From positions 1 through 5,821 of the forward strand of contig CAYZUE010000067.1 in NCBI GenBank assembly GCA_964481825.1: DNA of 5,821 nucleotides, given 5' to 3'. This stretch comes from CAYZUE01 sp964481825. Lineage in GTDB: Archaea > Hydrothermarchaeota > Hydrothermarchaeia > Hydrothermarchaeales > JALUUU01. Position numbers and translations under genes: made by a program. Under the pieces are notes generated by a model that did not search any database, was not told where the DNA came from, and saw only the letters and a program-made list of their open reading frames with translations. Shown piece after piece: positions 1 through 5,522 of the stretch (positions are counted from its first letter, which is position 1; the number at the start of each line of letters is the position of its first letter).

Positions 1-677
1 AACGGTGGCAAACTGTCAAAATTTTCGCCTTGGGATTGGCTATCTTTGGGATTATAAGTATTTTATACGGAGCCTTTGTTTGTCTAGCTCAAACTGACGT
101 AAAAAAACTCATAGCCCTCTCTAGCGTAAGTCATATGGGATTCGTTGCACTTGGAATTGCCTCTTTAAATTCATTTGGATTAAATGGTGCTATCTACCAG
201 ATGGTAAGTCACGGTTTAATCTCAGGACTATTATTTCTCCTATCTGGCTTATTGCTTGAAAAAGCGGGATCTAGAGAGATTCCAAGTCTCTCTGGAATTG
301 TAAAAAAATTGCCAATAATAGGCTGGGTACTAGTTTTTGCTTCATTAGCATCTTTAGGTTTACCGGGATTAAGTGGATTTGTAGCTGAGATTATTGTATT
401 CTTGGGAGCCTACAAGACTTACAACTTATTGACTATACTTACAGTGACTGTAATTGTGATAACAGCGGCTTATTACATATGGATGTTACAGAGGATAGTA
501 TTTGGGCAACCCCACAAGCGACTTAAGGGAGTAAAGGAGCATATTCACTGGAGTGAAAGCATTTCAATGGGTGTGCTTATCATTTTGATAGTTCTTTTAG
601 GCATATACCCAGCATGGTTGCTTAATTTAATTGGGGACTCGTCAGGTGCTATTGCAAATCTTCTAGGAGCAGGTTAA
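1..677 (+). CDS. nuoM: Complex I membrane subunit M (NuoM/FpoM), C-terminal part; 5' end outside window
   Basis: This is a proton-translocating antiporter-like subunit of the membrane arm of NADH:quinone or F420H2:quinone/methanophenazine oxidoreductase. The frame is open from base 3 (RWQTVKIFA...) and runs through position 30, where a TTG codon could be mistaken for a start, so the gene is cut by the window edge. About 224 residues remain of roughly 480-500 usual for the family. Visible signatures are LAQTDVKKLIALSSVSHMGF (about 83-149), the MVSHGL helix with its conserved His (codon 210-212), and LPGLSGFVAE, whose Glu at 387-389 matches the TM12 Glu that replaces Lys in NuoM but not in NuoL or NuoN. 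That Glu distinguishes M from its paralogues. Several hydrophobic helices follow and the protein ends in GAG before TAA. The next gene starts one base after the stop, so the two are co-transcribed. In an archaeon fpoM or fqoM may be the better name; electron donor cannot be told from this subunit. Confidence 0.93.
   Translation, partial: RWQTVKIFALGLAIFGIISILYGAFVCLAQTDVKKLIALSSVSHMGFVALGIASLNSFGLNGAIYQMVSHGLISGLLFLLSGLLLEKAGSREIPSLSGIVKKLPIIGWVLVFASLASLGLPGLSGFVAEIIVFLGAYKTYNLLTILTVTVIVITAAYYIWMLQRIVFGQPHKRLKGVKEHIHWSESISMGVLIILIVLLGIYPAWLLNLIGDSSGAIANLLGAG
665..669 (+). promoter_or_regulatory. Shine-Dalgarno sequence for nuoN
   Basis: AGGAG lies inside the last codons of nuoM, nine bases before the ATG at 679. 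It supports that start for nuoN and translation from the same polycistronic mRNA. Confidence 0.6.
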
Positions 678-678
678 A

Positions 679-2100
679 ATGAATGTAATGTACCTCTTAC
701 CAGAATTAATAGTGGCCTCATTTGCAATTATTGTGTTGATGATGGACCTGTTTATTAAAAATAAAAGATTACTAAGCATTGTAAGTATTATATGCGTCAT
801 TTTAGCTATATTTTCTTCCTTGAGCCTTTTGAATTTAAGAGCTTCAATTCTAAATGATATGTTTCTACTGGACAACTTCGCTTTCTTTTTCAAACTAGTG
901 TTCTTGTCTGTAACTTTATTAGTACTGATCGGATCGATAGATTTTGTTTCTAAAAGTAATAATCAGGGAGAATATTATTCGCTACTACTATTTGCTACCC
1001 TAGGGATGATGATAGTGGCCTCATCAGGAGACCTGATAACACTCTATATCGGCCTTGAACTTGCATCTATTTCTACATATGTTTTAGCAGGGTTTAGAAA
1101 GGATGCAAAGGGAAGCGAAGCTGCAATGAAATACTTTATTGTGGGTGCCTTATCCTCAGCTCTTATAATATTCGGTATCTCTTTACTTTATGGAACTAGT
1201 GGAACAACAAATATTTTTGCGATTTCCAGTATTATAGCTCATAATATCACTGCCTTTTATTCGACTGTACTACTTGGAGCTATATTCCTTATTGCAGGCT
1301 TTGGATTTAAAATGGCTGCAGCACCATTCCACATGTGGGCTCCAGATACCTATGAAGGAGCTCCCTCACCCGTAGTAGCTTTTCTTTCAGCGGGTACCAA
1401 AGCAATGGCATTTGCTGCTGCCTTCAAGGTTTTTGCAATTGCAATAATAGCCCTTGGAAATAACATGAGCCTAGCATTTGCTATACTTGCAATCATATCA
1501 ATGACGCTTGGAAACGTTGTTGCTTTAAGGCAAACAGATATTAAACGAATGCTTGCTTACTCAAGCATTGGTCAAGTTGGTTATATCCTTATAGGATTTG
1601 CCGTACTTACACCTCTAGGTTATGTTGGTAGTCTTTTTCACATCCTTTCGAATGCCTTCATGAAGGGTGGTGCTTTTTTAGCGGTAGCCTTAGTATCTTA
1701 CACCTTGATTGGAAGTAAAATTGAGGATTATAAGGGTCTTGGAAAAAGAGCACCCATAACTTCATTTGCCTTACTTATTTTTCTTCTGTCCCTAATAGGT
1801 ATCCCACCTCTTGCAGGTTTCTGGAGTAAAATGCTCCTTATACTAGCAGCAATAGCTTCAGGAGGATATATGACTCTACTCGCAATTATTTTAGTAATAA
1901 ACAGCACTATATCCCTATTTTACTACGGTAGAGTTATCAAATTCATCTATATTTCAAAACACGATAATATGGAACGAATTGAAGAGCCAATATCATTTAT
2001 TGTACCGATTATCCTTGCTGTACTCGCCTTAGTTATCATTGGTATTTTCCCGCATAAAATAATAGACTTTTTAATATCGGCTATAATCGAGATAATATAA
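679..2100 (+). CDS. nuoN: Complex I membrane subunit N (NuoN/FpoN)
   Basis: This is a complete 473-residue antiporter-like subunit of the complex I membrane arm, a normal length for NuoN. It has about 14 hydrophobic helices and the proton_antipo_M core at roughly residues 115-410. The ion-path residues expected from the E. coli protein are all present: Glu127 in GLELASISTYVLAGFR (TM5), Lys211 in FGFKMAAAPFHMWAPDTYEG (TM7), Lys241 in SAGTKAMAF (TM8) and Lys384 in PPLAGFWSK (TM12). LRQTDIKRMLAYSSIGQVGY is the usual second signature after the TM10-11 turn. The ATG at 679 follows nuoM by one base and has AGGAG nine bases upstream. The HAD gene starts two bases after the stop. In methanogens such as Methanosarcina fpoN is followed by fpoO; here it is not. 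Naming as fpoN/fqoN depends on which input module the organism has, which is outside the window. Confidence 0.96.
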   Translation: MNVMYLLPELIVASFAIIVLMMDLFIKNKRLLSIVSIICVILAIFSSLSLLNLRASILNDMFLLDNFAFFFKLVFLSVTLLVLIGSIDFVSKSNNQGEYYSLLLFATLGMMIVASSGDLITLYIGLELASISTYVLAGFRKDAKGSEAAMKYFIVGALSSALIIFGISLLYGTSGTTNIFAISSIIAHNITAFYSTVLLGAIFLIAGFGFKMAAAPFHMWAPDTYEGAPSPVVAFLSAGTKAMAFAAAFKVFAIAIIALGNNMSLAFAILAIISMTLGNVVALRQTDIKRMLAYSSIGQVGYILIGFAVLTPLGYVGSLFHILSNAFMKGGAFLAVALVSYTLIGSKIEDYKGLGKRAPITSFALLIFLLSLIGIPPLAGFWSKMLLILAAIASGGYMTLLAIILVINSTISLFYYGRVIKFIYISKHDNMERIEEPISFIVPIILAVLALVIIGIFPHKIIDFLISAIIEII

Positions 2101-2102
2101 AA

Positions 2103-2540
2103 ATGATTCTTGGTTTTGATATTGACGGAGTGATGGCTGAGGAGGATTATAAAAAACCATATGGAAAGCCACAATATATTTGGAACAACCATTACGAAAA
2201 GGTCAAAAAAATTTCAGGGTCCGAGTTATTAAATCAATTAATCAGGGATCATAAAGTTATTTTGATAACGGGACGACTTGAGGGATCCAGAAAAATCACT
2301 ATAAATTGGCTTGATAAAAATAACATACGTTACACTAAATTGCACCTTAGAAAAAAACTGAGTGTTGGTATTACACATCACAAGATAACTGAAATAATTA
2401 AGGAGGATTGTGATTGCTATTTTGATAATAATCGAAGGATAATAAAAGGTATAAAAGCTAAAATTCCAGACTTCCCCGCCTATCATTTTAAAAGTTGGAG
2501 GGAGGTTTATAGTACTTTAGAAGAAATAATTCGATTTTAA
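2103..2540 (+). CDS. HAD-superfamily phosphatase-like protein (nucleotidase / polynucleotide 3'-phosphatase type)
   Basis: This is a small soluble protein of 145 residues with the HAD motifs in order. Motif I is FDIDGV at 5-10, with nucleophile Asp6 and acid/base Asp8. Motif II is ILITGR at 53-58, with Thr56. The motif III Lys is probably Lys94 in THHKITEII. Motif IV is CYFDNN at 105-110, with Asp108. The spacing, the TGR motif and the following pattern of a helix, WLDKNNI and LHLR resemble small HAD phosphatases related to 5'(3')-deoxyribonucleotidases and the phosphatase domain of T4-type polynucleotide kinase. No cap domain is apparent beyond the short insert at 11-40. The substrate cannot be assigned from sequence. 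The start lies two bases after the nuoN stop, with only a weak GAGAT (2089-2093) as ribosome site, so translation is probably coupled. A role in complex I is not expected; it is probably a passenger at the 3' end of that operon. Confidence 0.75.
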   Translation: MILGFDIDGVMAEEDYKKPYGKPQYIWNNHYEKVKKISGSELLNQLIRDHKVILITGRLEGSRKITINWLDKNNIRYTKLHLRKKLSVGITHHKITEIIKEDCDCYFDNNRRIIKGIKAKIPDFPAYHFKSWREVYSTLEEIIRF

Positions 2541-2642
2541 AAATAAGGATAATAGGGAAAAGTAAAGGTTATCTCTACAACTTACCTTGTGACGAAATTA
2601 AAGAAGCGCTTACACTAAATTATTTTAAACGACAGAAGTGAC
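2541..2642. other. Short intergenic region between convergent genes, with an unassigned open frame
   Basis: This stretch separates the end of the HAD gene from the end of herA on the opposite strand. On the plus strand one frame stays open from 2513 to the TGA at 2639-2641. It reads IRIIGKSKGYLYNLPCDEIK from 2543 and then EALTLNYFKRQK, but it has no ATG, GTG or TTG start in a sensible place. On the minus strand a short T-rich run (about 2536-2546, TTATTTTTAAA) could help end the herA transcript. No convincing hairpin terminator is visible. An 8-bp palindrome AAGCGCTT lies at 2604-2611 and is probably chance. Confidence 0.4.
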
Positions 2643-4256
2643 TTATTTCAATTCAGGGAGTATTATTCTCTCCTCATGAATTTTTTCAGTAATTACATCA
2701 GATCCTAGTTTACAAGGAGGTCGTGGTTGATTTATAAAAATAGGAGCCTCAAAAAGTTCATGGTCAAGAAGCTTGTCATTTTTATTAAGCCTCCTTATCT
2801 TTCCTTTAACATCATCAGAAATCCATTTGTATATGGGATCCATTAATTCAGATTCTTTAGTCTTGCCATAAATATCTGTACAAGTGTTACCTAATATGTT
2901 GGAATCAATTCTAGACTTAAATTGTTCAGCTCCGAAAAGGGAGAATCCAATACTCCTACCCCTTGCACTAACATCGATGAGCATAGATTTTAAAGATGAA
3001 ACATTTGTAGAATTAAAAGATGGCGCATACTTATTTAGCTCATCCATAAATAGGATTATTTTATCAACATGGATATTTTTAGATTCTAAGCGAGATTTGA
3101 ATTCGGATATTACTTTTTTGAAAACTAATTGTCGAGAATAAAATCCTAACTTTTGCAGATCTATTACCCAAACGTCTTTATGATTAAGATCCTGGTAAGG
3201 TAATTCTAAAACTTCATCTTGATAACCTGTTATTAAAGCACCATACTTCCTGGAAAGCATACCTTGCAATTGATTGTAAAGTTTTTTCCAAGTTGCAGTA
3301 TAACTACCACAGACTAGCTCATTTCCAAGTTTAGAGTTACCAACAAACTCGTTCTGCATGAAATCTAATAAATCAGAAAATGATTGAACTCCCTTATAGT
3401 CTGCCATTTTTAACAAAGTTGAGTAGGCCGTATCTAACTTATCTTGCTTATCCTGATCTCCGGCATTTAATAAATCTGGTATGAACTCTTTTATCTCATG
3501 ATACCCCCATCTAAAAGTTTCACAATCTTTCTTCAAAGAATTCGCCTCTTTTAAAACCGTAGGGGGAGCAAAGAAACGTGCCTCAAAACCTGAGGGTACT
3601 ACATTACATGTGGAATAAATTTCATTATCCATTTCTTCGAGAATATCTGAATTTTTATTAATATGGAGAAGATCGTCGCTTTTTATATTGAACATGATAC
3701 AGGCGACTCTAGAATTAGAATGCGTGAGAATAGAATTAAGAATAAATAGAAATGAGGATGTTTTTGTTCCTAAACCAGACATTCCAGAAATGTTTAGATG
3801 TGCACCTTCATGCCCAAGAAGATATTTCTCGTCCACCATAACTGGTATTACATTACCGTCCGTGTTTGAAAAGGTCCCTAGAGGTATGTTACAACCTTCG
3901 AAAGTTAATATACCTCCTAACTCTTTAATTGATGGATAATAAACTCTGCCATCGATTAGAGGCCTGTCAATATCTTGTTTGAGAACCTTTCCCTTTGCAA
4001 CTATGATAGATTGTTCTTTATTTGGGGGTGTCAACTCGGGGTCGCCGCCCCTTGAAAGTTGGAAGAATATGAAATCCTTGGCATCTGAGTAACTTTGCAT
4101 TCCATCAATTACACCAAATACTACTCGATTCCCAGAAACTACCTTGATTATGGATCCGATAGCTAGTGATTTTTCCCATAAAGGTATCCAAAAATAAAAT
4201 TCGTCTGAAGTATTGGGTTTTTCTTTAATACCACCTACTAATCCAATTGCCTTCAT
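2643..4256 (-). CDS. herA: HerA-like hexameric ATPase / DNA translocase with HAS-barrel and non-canonical P-loop
   Basis: This 537-residue protein belongs to the HerA/FtsK P-loop class that forms hexameric rings and drives DNA through a partner nuclease. Residues 1 to about 95 form a beta-rich segment (AIGLVGG, FYFWIPLWE, IGSIIKVVSGNRVVFGVIDG) that fits the HAS-barrel. The P-loop is at 155-167 (NISGMSGLGTKTS), and Thr sits between the final Gly and Lys165, so it departs from GxxxxGK[ST]. Walker B is IILFMDELNKYAP (400-412, Asp405-Glu406). SARGRSIGFSLFGAEQFKSR (430-449) holds the Arg-rich and Gln sensor region of HerA, and GNTCTDIYGKTKESEL (456-471) matches the family's following segment. The C-terminal PIFINQPRPP (505-514) is also typical. 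It starts one base after the nurA stop, a stop-start arrangement that suggests coupled translation and a 1:1 functional pair. No mre11 or rad50 lies alongside, unlike the archaeal resection operon. Ring formation and translocation are inferred from family membership. Confidence 0.87.
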   Translation of the reverse strand: MKAIGLVGGIKEKPNTSDEFYFWIPLWEKSLAIGSIIKVVSGNRVVFGVIDGMQSYSDAKDFIFFQLSRGGDPELTPPNKEQSIIVAKGKVLKQDIDRPLIDGRVYYPSIKELGGILTFEGCNIPLGTFSNTDGNVIPVMVDEKYLLGHEGAHLNISGMSGLGTKTSSFLFILNSILTHSNSRVACIMFNIKSDDLLHINKNSDILEEMDNEIYSTCNVVPSGFEARFFAPPTVLKEANSLKKDCETFRWGYHEIKEFIPDLLNAGDQDKQDKLDTAYSTLLKMADYKGVQSFSDLLDFMQNEFVGNSKLGNELVCGSYTATWKKLYNQLQGMLSRKYGALITGYQDEVLELPYQDLNHKDVWVIDLQKLGFYSRQLVFKKVISEFKSRLESKNIHVDKIILFMDELNKYAPSFNSTNVSSLKSMLIDVSARGRSIGFSLFGAEQFKSRIDSNILGNTCTDIYGKTKESELMDPIYKWISDDVKGKIRRLNKNDKLLDHELFEAPIFINQPRPPCKLGSDVITEKIHEERIILPELK

Positions 4257-4257
4257 A

Positions 4258-5247
4258 TTACATTCCCATTGAATTTATTTTAGCTTTAATAAAATTGAAA
4301 CTTGGTAACTGAGTTCTCAAATAATCTTCACACATCTGAATTGGGTAAATCTGTCTGTCCCATCTGTTGCAAGCGGCTATTATAGCCCTTTCTGCAATTA
4401 GCCAAGATGATATTTCATTTGCAGAATTATGGGCATTATTATATTCGATACGTATTAATCCCATCTCAGGATGTGCTGGGGGGTGTATTCGAAGATAAAA
4501 AGAGTTTGTTCTATTTTTCCATCCGTCTTTATCTTTGTGTCTAATTGTGAAAACACTGCTTCTATAAAACTCATCCATATTCCAAACTTTTTTCTGAATT
4601 CTTGGAAAATTCTTCTGTAGATAAAGAGTCTGATGGGTTTTAATAAGACCTAAAACATTATTTTTTCTAGCTGTGCCAAGAATATTTCCATCTTTAATAA
4701 GAAGTCTAGGTATATCACTGCTCTTATTAAACCTATTAACTAATTCAAGTTCTAAATCCTGTCTTAACATTTTAGACTTGATTTTTGCCCGGCCTCTTAA
4801 TTCGTTTAAATCCCAATACTTCCCAGCACCACTATCAACAACATCATCCAATTCTTGCAATTCTTCAAATAAAAATGTCGGTACCAAGATTTTTCTAGCA
4901 TAAATCTCGTCAAATGGTCTGAATAAATCGGCTCTAACTCTCTCCATTATAGCCGCACCAGAGAAATGTAAGTATATTGGTATTTGAGTGCCATTAAAAT
5001 TGTAGTATTGCCACAAAACCGTTCGCTGAACACCATCCATAAAAAATCTAAAGCCACTGTAACCCTTGTAATCGTCTAATACCTTATAAATCCCAGGAAT
5101 TTCTAAAGGTTTTACATCGATATTCTCTGAAAATTCTCTAGGAATAGGGATATCAAGATGTTCTAATATATCACACACTGTATTGCATAGATATTTATCA
5201 TTCTTTTTCTTGAAGACTTCAGCGCTTTCGAACCAATCGAGTGTCAT
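4258..5247 (-). CDS. nurA: NurA-domain nuclease
   Basis: This is a 329-residue protein, or 333 if the upstream ATG at 5257-5259 is used. NurA is a Mn-dependent 5'-3' exonuclease / ssDNA endonuclease with an RNase H-like fold that works inside a HerA ring. Numbering from the start at 5247, motif I is FRFFMDGVQRT with Asp71, followed by a strand (VLWQYYNF). LRQDLELELV carries the mid-domain Glu166 (or Glu168). LLIKDGNILG gives Asp186. NVLGLIKTHQ gives Lys203, the conserved IK element. FYLRIHPPAHPEMGLIRIEY and NRWDRQIYPIQMCEDYLR are the late strand and C-terminal helix found in NurA. All expected acidic residues are present, so it looks active. The first ATG is poor because GGAG lies over it and sits six bases before the second ATG, so the second is chosen. 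The gene is first of a two-gene unit with herA. Alternative reading: a diverged NurA of a defence or mobile-element module rather than the housekeeping copy. Confidence 0.85.
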   Translation of the reverse strand: MTLDWFESAEVFKKKNDKYLCNTVCDILEHLDIPIPREFSENIDVKPLEIPGIYKVLDDYKGYSGFRFFMDGVQRTVLWQYYNFNGTQIPIYLHFSGAAIMERVRADLFRPFDEIYARKILVPTFLFEELQELDDVVDSGAGKYWDLNELRGRAKIKSKMLRQDLELELVNRFNKSSDIPRLLIKDGNILGTARKNNVLGLIKTHQTLYLQKNFPRIQKKVWNMDEFYRSSVFTIRHKDKDGWKNRTNSFYLRIHPPAHPEMGLIRIEYNNAHNSANEISSWLIAERAIIAACNRWDRQIYPIQMCEDYLRTQLPSFNFIKAKINSMGM

Positions 5248-5252
5248 CCTAA

Positions 5253-5257
5253 TCTCC
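5253..5257 (-). promoter_or_regulatory. Shine-Dalgarno deciding the nurA start
   Basis: The minus strand reads ATGGAGATTAGGATG here. GGAGA overlaps the first ATG codon, and its GGAG core ends six bases before the T of the second start's upstream spacer closes at the ATG of 5245-5247 plus one A. It is well placed for the second ATG and useless for the first. This is why the shorter NurA start is preferred. Confidence 0.5.
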
Positions 5258-5271
5258 ATAAGAAATAGTGG

Positions 5272-5278
5272 TTATAAT
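5272..5278 (-). promoter_or_regulatory. Possible archaeal TATA box for nurA-herA
   Basis: The minus strand reads CATTATAAC here, an AT-rich box with partial likeness to the archaeal box A. Archaeal transcription usually begins about 25 bases downstream of the box, which would be near 5250, directly before the preferred nurA ATG at 5247. That would give an almost leaderless mRNA and exclude the upstream ATG. In DNA of this AT content such a match can be chance, and a near-leaderless message would lack the GGAG noted for nurA, so the two signals do not fully agree. Confidence 0.25.
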
Positions 5279-5348
5279 GCTATTCAGGTAGAGCGTGGGA
5301 AAAGTAATCTGGATTTATTCAGAATTCATTTTTTGATTTATCCTAAAG

Positions 5349-5359
5349 TCACGGCGTGA
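5349..5359. repeat. 11-bp perfect palindrome, possible operator
   Basis: TCACGGCGTGA has two 5-base arms around a single G. It stands out in a very AT-rich spacer and lies about 100 bases upstream of the nurA start. It could be a regulator site for nurA-herA; no cognate regulator gene is in the window. There is no T-run directly after it on either strand, so it is not a simple terminator hairpin. Confidence 0.3.
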
Positions 5360-5469
5360 TTATCAAAAGATCAATAGAAAAAACTAAGGTATTTGATAAG
5401 ATTAAGCTAATGAAAAACATAACTGGTGAATACTGGAAGAATTTAAAAACACCGATTATACCATACTAA
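5356..5469 (+). CDS. Doubtful small ORF, 37 residues, unknown
   Basis: A GTG-initiated frame reads VIIKRSIEKTKVFDKIKLMK, then NITGEYWKNLKTPIIPY, and stops at TAA. An ATG-initiated form would begin at 5410 and give only 19 residues. It has no Shine-Dalgarno sequence, no recognised domain and no clear promoter. The composition (charged, with Trp and Tyr) is protein-like, so a remnant of a decayed gene is as likely as a live small protein. Chance is also possible at this length. Confidence 0.15.
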   Translation: MIIKRSIEKTKVFDKIKLMKNITGEYWKNLKTPIIPY

Positions 5470-5478
5470 AGATAGTTT

Positions 5479-5487
5479 AAAAAAAAA
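5479..5487 (-). terminator. T-tract terminator downstream of atpD
   Basis: The minus strand carries nine consecutive T (nine A on the plus strand), 36 bases after the atpD stop. Archaeal RNA polymerase terminates at such oligo-T runs without needing a hairpin. It probably marks the 3' end of the A-type ATP synthase transcript and separates it from nurA-herA. Confidence 0.5.
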
Positions 5488-5522
5488 TAGCTTGATAATT
5501 CCTATGGTTACTTTAAGATAAG

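Larger units (their letters stand above)
5248..5522. other. AT-rich intergenic region between atpD and nurA
   Basis: This gap of about 275 bases holds, from right to left on the minus strand, the presumed atpD terminator tract, an unassigned small open frame on the opposite strand (5356-5469), an isolated GC-containing palindrome at 5349-5359 and a TATA-like element just upstream of nurA. No tRNA, CRISPR repeat or recognisable RNA gene was seen. The length, much longer than the 1-2 base gaps elsewhere in the window, indicates that nurA-herA has its own promoter rather than being read through from the ATP synthase operon. Confidence 0.5.

Noticed and set aside
30..32. TTG as a start codon for the first gene
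   Set aside because: The frame is open upstream to the window edge with NuoM-like sequence, so the gene is truncated by the window, not started here.
663..893. Minus-strand open frame of 76 codons over the start of nuoN
   Set aside because: Antisense shadow of a well-supported membrane protein gene.
1947..2486. Two minus-strand open frames (1947-2192 and 2238-2486)
   Set aside because: They are antisense to the end of nuoN and to the HAD gene; no motifs or ribosome sites support them.
2658..2688. Possible plus-strand hairpin (GGAG...CTCC) with a following T6 run as terminator for the HAD gene
   Set aside because: The stem is only four base pairs with a nine-base loop, lies inside the herA coding region, and the T-run is separated from it.
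2884..3141. Plus-strand open frame of 85 codons
   Set aside because: It lies fully antisense to herA, whose motifs are clear, and its translation has no recognisable domain.
3688..3939. Plus-strand open frame of 83 codons
   Set aside because: Antisense shadow of the herA P-loop region; proline- and cysteine-rich translation with no family likeness.
4673..4903. Plus-strand open frame of 76 codons
   Set aside because: Antisense to the nurA core; Ser/Asn/Leu-rich low-complexity translation.
2541..5522. Direct or inverted repeats flanking the nurA-herA segment as insertion marks
   Set aside because: I compared 2541-2642 with 5260-5522 by eye and found only short AT-rich matches of six to eight bases, which are expected by chance.
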